Origin: JBAXTE01 sp963556065
Lineage (GTDB): Bacteria; Bacteroidota; Bacteroidia; Bacteroidales; WCHB1-69
Length of the DNA: 64,000 nucleotides
Assembly: GCA_963556065.3 (NCBI GenBank)
Contig: CAUVYH020000017.1
Span: 1 to 64,000 of the forward strand
Reading direction: 5' to 3'
This document shows, piece after piece, positions 36,854 through 45,330 of the stretch. Positions within the stretch are counted from its first letter, which is position 1. Every line of letters begins with the position of its first letter. Position numbers and translations under genes: made by a program. The notes under the pieces were generated by a model that did not search any database, was not told the origin of the DNA, and saw only the letters and a program-made list of their open reading frames with translations.

Positions 36854-37509
36854 AAAGCGGAAGATTCTAAATTTTCGAAATACCTATAAAACCAATGGTC
36901 GAGTTGCGCTAATGCCATTTCTATATTCCATAGATTCTCATCACGTGGTGCCACCCGATTGGAAATGGCACGTACCTGAATATTTGGTACTTTCAACTGA
37001 TTACAGGCATACATAATAGAAGCACCTTCCATGCTTTCCACATCGGGTTGAAATATTTCTGTTATTTCGGCGATTCTGTCCGGAGAATTGTGAATAATGT
37101 CGGAGGTTACTGCTTTTACTTTTTTCAAATTATTGGGTAAAGGAATATTTTTGCATAAATCCGGGTTGAATTTAACTTTGGGGCTTTCTTTTGCAAGGTT
37201 CAGTTCTTTAAGTGTTAAAAATCCATTTTGGGTATCGGCTCCAAGATCTGCGAAACAATCTTGTGTAATCCAGACCATATCACCTACGGCAATTTTAGAG
37301 GAATAGCTTCCCGCAATTCCAAGTTGGATTAAAAAATCGTAGTGATTAATCAATAATTCTTTAGTGACAGAAAATGCGGAATGAGCAATGCCTATTCCTG
37401 AAACTAGAAAAGAGTATTGATGAAATAATTTCTCTTGTTTCAATTGCTCAATTCCTGTTCTCATCAATTGAAGCTCTTTTTCGGTTGCTGCTACGATTAG
37501 AATATTCAT
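36850..37509 (-). CDS. mqnB: Futalosine hydrolase
   Basis: 219 residues, nucleoside-phosphorylase fold: MNILIVAATEKELQLM, LVSGIGIAHSAFSVT, QLGIAGSYSS and VESMEGASIMYACNQ with the catalytic Glu region. It removes hypoxanthine from futalosine. Coupled with mqnD. Menaquinone implies an anaerobic respiratory or fumarate-reducing capacity. Confidence 0.9.
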   Translation of the reverse strand: MNILIVAATEKELQLMRTGIEQLKQEKLFHQYSFLVSGIGIAHSAFSVTKELLINHYDFLIQLGIAGSYSSKIAVGDMVWITQDCFADLGADTQNGFLTLKELNLAKESPKVKFNPDLCKNIPLPNNLKKVKAVTSDIIHNSPDRIAEITEIFQPDVESMEGASIMYACNQLKVPNIQVRAISNRVAPRDENLWNIEMALAQLDHWFYRYFENLESSAL

Positions 37510-37516
37510 TTGGCAG

Positions 37517-37723
37517 CTAATCTTCGGTGCAAACTAAAGTGTAGGTCGTATCATGATCGTCGTTATAGGTAGTTGAGTTTAAAGTGCTGCACTCTTTGTC
37601 GATTACGGCAGTGGATACCGCTGTTTGAATGCCATTCACTGCATGCTTGCAGGTGCAGTTATGATTTTTACTACAAGATGAAAGGAGTGCAACGATGGCA
37701 AAAATGATTAATATTTTTTTCAT
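37517..37723 (-). CDS. Small lipoprotein, cysteine-containing
   Basis: 68 residues. Lipobox LLSSC (Cys17), then a short domain with CTCKH, KECS and LVCTED cysteines that may form disulfides. It lies seven bases upstream of mqnB, on the same strand. A TATCTTTG -7 box lies at 37749-37756 on the minus strand. Unknown function. Confidence 0.7.
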   Translation of the reverse strand: MKKILIIFAIVALLSSCSKNHNCTCKHAVNGIQTAVSTAVIDKECSTLNSTTYNDDHDTTYTLVCTED

Positions 37724-37794
37724 TGTTTTTATTTATGACTCAGTTCTACAAAGATAATTGAATTTTTGATAAAAATGAGCGTTAAATCAAACAG

Positions 37795-37822
37795 AAAAGC
37801 CCGCTAAAAATAACGGGCTTTT
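37795..37822 (-). terminator. gcvP: Terminator after gcvP
   Basis: AAAAGCCCG (37795-37803) and CGGGCTTTT (37814-37822) around an AT loop, 20 bases past the gcvP stop. Confidence 0.8.
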
Positions 37823-37842
37823 GTTTGAATATTGAAAAATTA

Positions 37843-40713
37843 TTAATTTTCAAAAGGTTGGCAGGTGCACATTAAATTCCGGTCACCATAAGCATCGTCG
37901 ATACGGGTTACGGTTGGCCAGTACTTATCCGCATGTGGTGCCGGATAAGCTGCTGCCTTGCGTGAATAAGGGAAGTTCCAATTGTCGGAAGTTACCATTT
38001 CGGCGGTATGAGGAGCTATTTTGATTACATTTACTTTTTTGTCGGCAATACCGTTTTCAATTTCGGCAATTTCTTCACGAATTTGAAGCATAGCATCACA
38101 CAGACGATCCATTTCGCTAAGCGGTTCGCTTTCGGTAGGTTCTACCATAAGTGTACCGTGAACAGGGAATGCAACCGTAGGAGCGTGGAACCCATAGTCC
38201 ATCAGGCGTTTTGCAATGTCAATGGCCTGAACATCTGTAGTAATACTGAATTCATTGCAGTCGATGATAAATTCATGAGCGCAAGTGCCATGAACACCTT
38301 TATAAAGAATCTTGTATTTTGTTTCGATGCGTTTCATCATATAGTTGGCATTCAGAATAGCTATTTTGGTGGCCATAGTTAATCCTTCGCCACCCATCAT
38401 TTTGACGTAACCATAAGAAATTGGAATTACATAAGCGCTCCCGTAAGGAGAAGAAGCTACTGGAGTTCCTTTTTCCCCACCGGTTTTTACTACGCTGTGG
38501 TTCGGCAGAAATTCGACCAAATGTTTGGCAACACCAATAGGACCAACGCCAGGACCACCGCCGCCATGAGGAATGGCAAATGTTTTATGCAAATTCAAGT
38601 GACACACGTCGGCACCCATGAATCTGGGGCTGGTTAATCCGACCTGGGCATTCATGTTGGCACCGTCCATATATACCTGACCTCCGTTCTTGTGAATTAA
38701 ATTGATGATGTCCAAAATTTGCTCCTCAAAAACTCCGTGAGTAGATGGATAAGTAATCATCAGAGCGGCTAAATTATCTTTATGGGCTTCCGCTTTTTCT
38801 TTTAAATCTGCAAAGTCAACATTGCCGTTGTCTTCCGATTTCACTACAATGATGTCCATGCCTGCCATGGCGGAACTTGCTGGATTTGTTCCATGAGCGG
38901 AAGAAGGAATCAGTACAACGTTACGATGTGTATCTCCACGGCTGATGTGATATTCTCTTATTACCATCAACCCGGCATATTCTCCGGCAGCTCCCGAATT
39001 GGGTTGAAACGAGATGGCGGCAAATCCGGTAATTTCGCAGAGGTCTTTTTCCAGCTCTGTGAGCATCAGATGATATCCTTTTGCCTGGTCTTCGGGAACA
39101 AATGGATGTATCGCACCAAATTCCGGCCAGCTCATATAAAACAGTTCCGAGGCTGCATTCAGTTTCATCGTACAGCTACCGAGTGGAATCATGGCTCTGT
39201 TTAGTGAAAGATCCTTGATTTCGAGTAGTTTGATATAACGCATCATCTCGGTTTCGGAATGATAGGAGTTGAATACCGGGTGGGTTAAATATTTGGATTT
39301 ACGTTGAAATTTTGAATCAAAAGTAACCATGGTTCCGCAATATGCTGGATCACAAATATAATTGGTGAAGTTTACGGAATTGACTTTTGCAAAGACCGCA
39401 AGAATCCGGTTGATATCATTTAACGAAGTGGTCTCGTCCACGCTGATACCAACATGTTTATCATCAATATAGCGGAAGTTCATTTCGTTAGCTAGTGCTT
39501 CTTTACGGATAGCTTCCACAGAAACTTTTTCGGGTAATTCAATGTTTATGGTATCGAAGAAATTTTCATTGAGTTGTTTGTATCCCAATTTTCCAACTTC
39601 TTCAGCCAATACCGCAGTTAGAATATTGATGTGGCGGGCAATGTTGCGGATGCCGTCTTCTCCGTGATAGACGGCATAAAATCCGGCCATGATGGCCAAT
39701 AAAGCTTGAGCAGTACAAATATTCGAAGTGGCTTTTTCACGCTTGATATGTTGTTCGCGGGTTTGAAGCGCCATACGTACGGCTCTGTTTCCGTTGGCAT
39801 CTACCGATACGCCGATGATTCGGCCTGGGATGGTGCGTTTGAATTTATCATGAACGGCGAAGTAGGCAGCGTGAGGACCGCCGTATCCCATAGGAATACC
39901 AAATCGTTGAGTGGAACCGAAAACCGCATCGGCACCCCATTCTCCCGGAGGGGTAAGCAATGCAAGACTGAATAGGTCGGCAGCAACACCTACGCTGATC
40001 CCTTTTGCATGTGCTTTTTCGGTAAATGAAACGTAATCGGAAACGCGCCCTTTTTGGTCGGGATACTGAATAATGGCACCAAAGAAGGTTTCGTCCAGCT
40101 CAACGTCCGAAGAGCAAGTGCATCCTGTCACAACTTCAATACCTAGAGGCAATGCTCTGGTTTTAATCACATCAAGGGTTTGAATAAAAACGCCGGTTGA
40201 TACAAACAGCTTGTGAACGTTGTTCTTAATCTGATCGCGGCTACGGCTGTTGAAGAACATAATCATCGCTTCGGCTGCAGCAGTGGCTTCGTCGAGCAAA
40301 GATGCGTTAGCAATGGGCATTGCCGTAAGGTCACTAACCATGGTTTGGAAATTTAACAGTGCTTCCAGACGACCTTGTGAAATTTCAGCTTGATAGGGAG
40401 TGTACGAAGTGTACCACCCCGGATTTTCGAGTACGTTTCTTAAAATAACGCCGGGAGTAATGGTGTTGTAATACCCTTGTCCGATATATGTTTTGTATAT
40501 CTTGTTTTGCGATCCGATATGTTTGATTAAATTGAGATATTCCCATTCGTTTAAGCCATCAGGGAGGTTTAAGGGTTTGGGTAACCGTATATGTTTTGGA
40601 ACGGTTTTGTCAATAAGTTCATCGAGTGTTTTAACTCCGATGGTAGATAACATTTTCTCTACTTCATCCTTACGTGGTCCATTGTGTCGGGCTACAAAAT
40701 TGTTTGTAATCAT
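37843..40713 (-). CDS. gcvP: Glycine dehydrogenase (P protein), single-chain
   Basis: 956 residues, fused alpha-beta form. The N-terminal half has FVARHNGPR and PYQAEISQGRLEALLNFQTM. The C-terminal half has the PLP lysine at about residue 710 in NLHKTFAIPHGGGGPG and the preceding SAHGTNPASS. It decarboxylates glycine and loads aminomethyl on GcvH. No other gcv gene is nearby. Intact over 2.9 kb, which contrasts with the frameshifted neighbours at 31-36 kb. No glycine riboswitch is visible upstream. Confidence 0.97.
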   Translation of the reverse strand: MITNNFVARHNGPRKDEVEKMLSTIGVKTLDELIDKTVPKHIRLPKPLNLPDGLNEWEYLNLIKHIGSQNKIYKTYIGQGYYNTITPGVILRNVLENPGWYTSYTPYQAEISQGRLEALLNFQTMVSDLTAMPIANASLLDEATAAAEAMIMFFNSRSRDQIKNNVHKLFVSTGVFIQTLDVIKTRALPLGIEVVTGCTCSSDVELDETFFGAIIQYPDQKGRVSDYVSFTEKAHAKGISVGVAADLFSLALLTPPGEWGADAVFGSTQRFGIPMGYGGPHAAYFAVHDKFKRTIPGRIIGVSVDANGNRAVRMALQTREQHIKREKATSNICTAQALLAIMAGFYAVYHGEDGIRNIARHINILTAVLAEEVGKLGYKQLNENFFDTINIELPEKVSVEAIRKEALANEMNFRYIDDKHVGISVDETTSLNDINRILAVFAKVNSVNFTNYICDPAYCGTMVTFDSKFQRKSKYLTHPVFNSYHSETEMMRYIKLLEIKDLSLNRAMIPLGSCTMKLNAASELFYMSWPEFGAIHPFVPEDQAKGYHLMLTELEKDLCEITGFAAISFQPNSGAAGEYAGLMVIREYHISRGDTHRNVVLIPSSAHGTNPASSAMAGMDIIVVKSEDNGNVDFADLKEKAEAHKDNLAALMITYPSTHGVFEEQILDIINLIHKNGGQVYMDGANMNAQVGLTSPRFMGADVCHLNLHKTFAIPHGGGGPGVGPIGVAKHLVEFLPNHSVVKTGGEKGTPVASSPYGSAYVIPISYGYVKMMGGEGLTMATKIAILNANYMMKRIETKYKILYKGVHGTCAHEFIIDCNEFSITTDVQAIDIAKRLMDYGFHAPTVAFPVHGTLMVEPTESEPLSEMDRLCDAMLQIREEIAEIENGIADKKVNVIKIAPHTAEMVTSDNWNFPYSRKAAAYPAPHADKYWPTVTRIDDAYGDRNLMCTCQPFEN

Positions 40714-41222
40714 TTGATCTCTTTTTTTATGAACACTTACTTTAATGAATTTGATATTTCCCTCTTTATTACCAACCTGTTTTCGGGTTTATAAATATAA
40801 AACCACAGAAGTCCGATCGGTTATATTCAGCAAAGGTATAATTTTTTAGCTTTATTTTTTAATCTGCGGGAAATATTCAGGAAAGAAAATTTCTTGGAAT
40901 GGGAGGAGTGAAAATGAGGTTGATTGATGGACAATTCAAGTTTGCGATCTTGAATTAATAGGGGGGGGGGTTATGGAAAATATTTGGATAACTGCGCCCG
41001 AGAGGGCGCACGCGCGTTTTTAACGCGTGTTGCCCAAATTTGTGGTTTTTATTTTCGGCGCGATTGCCTACACTTTTTGTACGCGTTATAAATGCGCACG
41101 TGCAGGGAGAGACAAGGCGATGATTATCGATAGAAGTCCCGGATAATAAAACAACGGACGATAACAGTACTGTTTTTTTCATTTGATGGTGCAGAATCAA
41201 TTCATTTAATAAAAAATGGTTG
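40714..41222. other. Spacer upstream of gcvP
   Basis: No gene. Contains a gcvP -7 box on the minus strand (TACCTTTG, 40831-40838), a run of ten G at 40961-40970, and a GC-rich block: stem TGCGCCC (40993-40999) / GGGCGCA (41004-41010), then ACGCG / CGCGT around 41010-41028. The frame at 40955-41200 on the minus strand crosses this block and looks fortuitous. Confidence 0.5.
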
Positions 41223-41406
41223 TGTTTTAGAACTTTGTGTAATTTTGAATTTTAGTTGTCACCCTGAGTTTATCGAAGGGCGTCTATTATTAGCCTCTTC
41301 ATATTATCCTTCGATAAACTCAGGATGACACCCTTAAATATTTTACATTTTAACTCGCATAAAGTGTATAAAAAGCAAATTACGCACATACATTGTTTTA
41401 AAAACA
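41223..41406. repeat. Direct repeat, copy 1 (includes family B palindrome)
   Basis: Matches 42129-42331 over its length: GAATTTTAGTTGTCA then CTGAGTTTATCGAAG, a family B palindrome (41256-41331), CTTAAATATTTTAC, TTTAACTCGCATAAA and TGTATAAAAA-GCAAAT. It ends at the sirtuin stop. Confidence 0.75.
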
Positions 41407-41411
41407 GAACC

Positions 41412-42101
41412 TTATGCTTCAACCAGCTCCGGCATAATCTCTGCGAGTCCTTCGGAGGCGGTTTTTGCCACCACCTGAATGCTGTGAGGCACCCGCTTGG
41501 AGTCGGGTTTGGGATCAATATACCAAGTCCTGCAATGTGATGGGCGATACATCATCAATCCGGCGGCCGGATAAACAATCAACGAGGTTCCGATAATGAT
41601 TAGAATATCTGCCATTTCTACAATGGTGGCGGCTTTCTCAATCATGGGGACCTCTTCGCCAAACCAAACAATATGCGGACGAAGTTGGGATTTTTTCTCA
41701 CACAGATCTCCCAAATGAATCGGCTTAGTCCCGATTTCATATAATAACTTTGAGTCGGCTGTGCTTCGGGCTTTGGTAAGTTCTCCGTGGAGATGCACCA
41801 CATTGGTAGAGCCGGCACGTTCGTGCAGATTGTCAATATTTTGGGTGATTACGGTTACCGAATAGTATTTTTCAAGTTCCGCTACCAGCAGATGTGCTTT
41901 ATTGGGCTTCACTCGGTCTAGTTCTGATCTTCGATGATTATAAAAATCCAAAACTAAGGAGGGATTATTCAGCCAAGCATCATAAGTGCAGACCTCTTCG
42001 ACGGAGTAATTTTCCCAAAGGCCATCGGAGTCGCGGAAGGTTTTAATTCCGCTTTCAGCGCTGATTCCGGCTCCCGATAAAATCACCAGATTTTTTTTCA
42101 T
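41412..42101 (-). CDS. cobB: Sir2-family NAD-dependent deacylase
   Basis: 229 residues. NAD-binding GAGISAESGI (10-19), FRD (22-24), TQNIDNLH (86-93) and catalytic His105 in HLHGEL. The small domain reads KARSTADSKLLYEIG then LGDLCEKKSQLRPHIVWFGE: only one of the four usual zinc cysteines remains, so a zinc-free small domain is likely, as in some other bacterial sirtuins. It removes acyl groups from lysines. The gene is intact and lies between two direct repeats of about 190 bases. Confidence 0.9.
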   Translation of the reverse strand: MKKNLVILSGAGISAESGIKTFRDSDGLWENYSVEEVCTYDAWLNNPSLVLDFYNHRRSELDRVKPNKAHLLVAELEKYYSVTVITQNIDNLHERAGSTNVVHLHGELTKARSTADSKLLYEIGTKPIHLGDLCEKKSQLRPHIVWFGEEVPMIEKAATIVEMADILIIIGTSLIVYPAAGLMMYRPSHCRTWYIDPKPDSKRVPHSIQVVAKTASEGLAEIMPELVEA

Positions 42102-42128
42102 TGTGTGAAATATTTTTTTCTAAGGCTA

Positions 42129-42331
42129 TGTTTTAGAACATTTGGGCTTTTTGAATTTTAGTTGTCACACTGAGTTTATCGAAGTGCATATTGTTAGCCT
42201 CCTTAATCCTTCCCTTCGACTGCGCTCAGGGCAGGATTTTAACTCAGGATGACAGTCTTAAATATTTTACTGTTTAACTCGCATAAATTGTATAAAAAAG
42301 CAAATTTCACACCTGTCATTGTTCAAAAACA
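42129..42331. repeat. Direct repeat, copy 2 (includes family B palindrome)
   Basis: Second copy of 41223-41406. The palindrome portion (42162-42255) is longer and carries an extra CCCTTCGACTGCGCTCAGGG segment. It ends about 12 bases from the prenyl synthase stop, as copy 1 does with the sirtuin. Confidence 0.75.
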
Positions 42332-42343
42332 TAACTTTTTCTA

Positions 42344-43321
42344 TTAATGGTCGCGTTGCATAATTGAATTCGTCAGTTCGATAAGTTGGGCTTTGTTTTC
42401 TGTAGGGACATCTATGGTCGATAATATTTGATGCGCTTTGTCGTAGTACCTATTCATGAGTTCTTCGGTAATGGATTTAAGATTAAGCCTTTTATAAATA
42501 GATTTTACTGCTGAAAATTTTTCTTGCTCATCAAAATCGGTGCGGGAGAAGTAGTGCTGTAATGTTTTTAGATCTTCTCCCCGAGCAATTTCCAGTGATT
42601 TTAGGAAAAGGAATGTTTTCTTGTTTTCGCGAATATCGCCACCATTTGATTTTCCAAATTTCGACACATCACCAAAAACATCCAGCAGATCGTCCATCAA
42701 CTGGAAAGCTAAGCCGATGTTTTCTCCGAACAAATACATCTTTTTCTGATCTTCTGTTGAAGTGTTAGCTGTTATTGCGCCGGCTTTTAAACAAGCACCG
42801 ATAAGAATTGCCGTTTTCAGGCGTATCATTTCGATGTATTCATTGATGGATACGGACGGTTTGGATTCAAAATCCATGTCGAGCTGCTGCCCTTCACACA
42901 CGCCGATTGCGGTTTCGTTAAGCAACTTAATCAAATCGCGAAGTTGTGCTTTAGGATAACCCATTAGGTGGTCATAAGCCATGGCAAACAACGTGTCGCC
43001 GGAGAGAATAGCTACATTTTCGTTCCATTTTTGATATACGGTAGGCTTCCCGCGTCGAATGGGTGCCTTATCCATAATATCGTCATGGATGAGGGTGAAA
43101 TTGTGAAACATCTCAAGCGAAACAGCCGGAATTAACGATTCATCTACATTGCCATTAAACATTTGACAAGAGACCAGCGACAGCAGCGGCCTTAATCGCT
43201 TTCCCCCTTGGTTCAGTGTGTACTCGATGGGCCGATACAAAAGCACAGGTTCGGATTTAAACTGTAACTTTGAAACTTCGGCTGAAATTTTTTCTGCAAG
43301 TTGTTCAATGGTATATTTCAT
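42344..43321 (-). CDS. ispB: Polyprenyl diphosphate synthase
   Basis: 325 residues, trans-type. First Asp-rich motif HDDIMDKAPIRRG (79-91), second LMDDLLDVFGD (about 206-216), plus GGKRLRPLL (39-47). It makes the long-chain prenyl tail of menaquinone, which fits the mqn genes nearby. Chain length cannot be read directly. It starts three bases past the epimerase stop on the same strand. Confidence 0.88.
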   Translation of the reverse strand: MKYTIEQLAEKISAEVSKLQFKSEPVLLYRPIEYTLNQGGKRLRPLLSLVSCQMFNGNVDESLIPAVSLEMFHNFTLIHDDIMDKAPIRRGKPTVYQKWNENVAILSGDTLFAMAYDHLMGYPKAQLRDLIKLLNETAIGVCEGQQLDMDFESKPSVSINEYIEMIRLKTAILIGACLKAGAITANTSTEDQKKMYLFGENIGLAFQLMDDLLDVFGDVSKFGKSNGGDIRENKKTFLFLKSLEIARGEDLKTLQHYFSRTDFDEQEKFSAVKSIYKRLNLKSITEELMNRYYDKAHQILSTIDVPTENKAQLIELTNSIMQRDH

Positions 43322-43324
43322 CGG

Positions 43325-44263
43325 CTAATAAAGAATGTATTTTGTGTTCTCTAAAATTCGTTTAATTCCTTCATCTATGGAGGTGAGCGGACGATTTAAA
43401 AGTTGTTTCATCATTGTGATGTCGGGCAATCGCCGTTGCATATCGCCTTCTTGAAGGGGAGGAAGATATTCGATTTGCGATTGGGAATGCGTTAATTCAA
43501 TGATTTTATGAGCCAAACTTAAGATACTTATTTCGCTATCACTCCCGATATTTACCACATCGTTTACTATGAAATTTTCGTAAGCGGAACGAAGACATGC
43601 ATCAATGTTGTCATCAACATAACAGAAGGTTCTCGATTGTTGCCCGTCGCCATAGATGGTAATGGGCTCATTTTTAAGAGCTTTGGCAATAAACCGGGAC
43701 ATGACAAAATCGGGCGATTGTTTAGGGCCGTAAGTGTTGAAGAAACGGAAGATGGTGTATTCCAGGCCAAATTCCTTGTGGTAGGATCGGAGAAAGGCCT
43801 CGCCCACGTTTTTCACCACGGCATAGGGAACTCTAGAGTTAAGAGGTGTTGTGTGCACATTTTGAGGAAAATTAACAGGCTCGCCGTAAACTTCGGACGA
43901 AGAGGCAAAAAATACTCGTCGAACGGATGAGTTTTTGGAAATATCCAGTATGTTTTTAAATCCTTGGATATCGTTCAGCACGCGGTAAGGATTGGATTGG
44001 GTGCGTTCTACCCCGACGACGGCCGCATAATGAAATACAAAATCAAAATGATTTGCAAGCATTACCTGCGAAATATCATTATAGTTGTTGACATCGGCCT
44101 TAATAAATCGCCAGTTATTGCTGTTGCTTTCGGGCAATTTTTGGATATGTCCGGTAGATAAATCATCTACAATTACCACATAATTTTCAGAATCCTGAAT
44201 GAGTTTTTCGGCAAGTCTGCTGCCAATAAATCCGGCACCACCGGTAACAAGTATTTTTCTCAT
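43325..44263 (-). CDS. NAD-dependent nucleotide-sugar epimerase/dehydratase
   Basis: 312 residues, extended SDR. GGAGFIGS (8-15), YAVVK catalytic Tyr/Lys block, FRFFNTYGPKQSPDFVMSRF and SRTFCYVDDNIDA. It resembles UDP-glucuronate decarboxylase or UDP-glucose 4-epimerase-like enzymes. Beside rfbA, it probably serves surface polysaccharide synthesis. Exact substrate unresolved. Confidence 0.8.
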   Translation of the reverse strand: MRKILVTGGAGFIGSRLAEKLIQDSENYVVIVDDLSTGHIQKLPESNSNNWRFIKADVNNYNDISQVMLANHFDFVFHYAAVVGVERTQSNPYRVLNDIQGFKNILDISKNSSVRRVFFASSSEVYGEPVNFPQNVHTTPLNSRVPYAVVKNVGEAFLRSYHKEFGLEYTIFRFFNTYGPKQSPDFVMSRFIAKALKNEPITIYGDGQQSRTFCYVDDNIDACLRSAYENFIVNDVVNIGSDSEISILSLAHKIIELTHSQSQIEYLPPLQEGDMQRRLPDITMMKQLLNRPLTSIDEGIKRILENTKYILY

Positions 44264-44286
44264 TGATAAGTTCTTTATATTATATT

Positions 44287-45144
44287 TTAAATAAGTTGTA
44301 ACAAATACTCTCCATAGCCGCTTTTTCTTAATGGTTGAGCAATTTTATGAAGCTGGGAGGCATCGATATAGCCCATGCGGTAAGCAACTTCTTCGATACA
44401 TCCGATTTTAAGCCCTTGGCGTTCTTCCACAACTTGCACAAATTGCGAAGCCTCAATGAGTGATTTAAAAGTTCCGGTGTCGAGCCATGCTGTGCCTCTT
44501 CCAATAATTCCAACACTCAGTTTTCCACGTTCGAGGTACCATTTGTTAATATCTGTAATTTCATATTCACCGCGAGAACTTGGTTTAAGATTTTCTGCTA
44601 CTTCCACGACACTATTATCGTAAAAATAGAGTCCCGGTACTGCGTAATTTGATTTTGGATTAACCGGCTTTTCCTCAATGGATATTGCTCGTTTTCGATC
44701 ATCAAATTCCACTACTCCGTAGCGTTCAGGATCCGATACATGATAGGCAAAGACAATGCCTCCTTCGGGATCATTATTGGTTTGAATCAACTTTTGAAAT
44801 CCGGAACCGTAAAAGATATTGTCCCCTAGAATTAATGCAATTTTATCGTTGCCAATAAACGATTTTCCTAGTACAAAAGCCTGAGCCAGTCCATTGGGAA
44901 CTTCCTGAACCTGATACGAAAAAGAGCAGCCTAAACTGCTTCCATCACCCAATAATCGTTCAAAATTTGGTAAATCGACGGGTGTGGAGATGATTAAAAT
45001 TTCGCGAATACCTGCCATCATAAGCACACTAAGCGGATAATAGATCATCGGTTTGTCGTAAATCGGCATCAGTTGTTTGCTAACGGCTAAAGTAAGTGGG
45101 TGTAAACGGGTTCCTGAGCCTCCGGCAAGGATTATTCCTTTCAT
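44287..45144 (-). CDS. rfbA: Glucose-1-phosphate thymidylyltransferase
   Basis: 285 residues. Nucleotidyl signature GGSGTRLHPLT (8-18), KPMIYYPLSVLM (31-42), LILGDNIFYGSGF and the EEKPVNPKSNYAVPGLYFYD block. It makes dTDP-glucose for rhamnose and other deoxysugars. Followed 23 bases later by the epimerase, so they share a transcript. A TACCTTTG -7 box lies at 45166-45173 on the minus strand. Confidence 0.94.
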   Translation of the reverse strand: MKGIILAGGSGTRLHPLTLAVSKQLMPIYDKPMIYYPLSVLMMAGIREILIISTPVDLPNFERLLGDGSSLGCSFSYQVQEVPNGLAQAFVLGKSFIGNDKIALILGDNIFYGSGFQKLIQTNNDPEGGIVFAYHVSDPERYGVVEFDDRKRAISIEEKPVNPKSNYAVPGLYFYDNSVVEVAENLKPSSRGEYEITDINKWYLERGKLSVGIIGRGTAWLDTGTFKSLIEASQFVQVVEERQGLKIGCIEEVAYRMGYIDASQLHKIAQPLRKSGYGEYLLQLI

Positions 45145-45300
45145 AAATTATATGTTTTTATGATACAAAGGTACATAATTTATTTAAACCGGTTTTTGGA
45201 AGTTTTTGTTTCATAATAAAGCTTTTTTATCTTTTTTATTCGAATTTTCCAACAAAATCAAAATTATCCGAAATGCTCCCAGTCGATGTGAAAATATGCT

Positions 45301-45308
45301 TAACTTTG
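45301..45308 (+). promoter_or_regulatory. -7 box before the thioredoxin-like lipoprotein
   Basis: TAACTTTG, 22 bases before the ATG at 45331. The leader would be very short. Confidence 0.45.
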
Positions 45309-45330
45309 CGAAAACAAAAAACAGAGGAAA

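Noticed and set aside
40714..40860. Glycine riboswitch upstream of gcvP
   Set aside because: The leader is AT-rich and short, without the conserved glycine aptamer core or tandem aptamers.
40955..41200. 81-residue frame with a signal-like start
   Set aside because: It crosses the G run and GC hairpins, ends in low-complexity Pro, and has no domain; composition looks non-coding.
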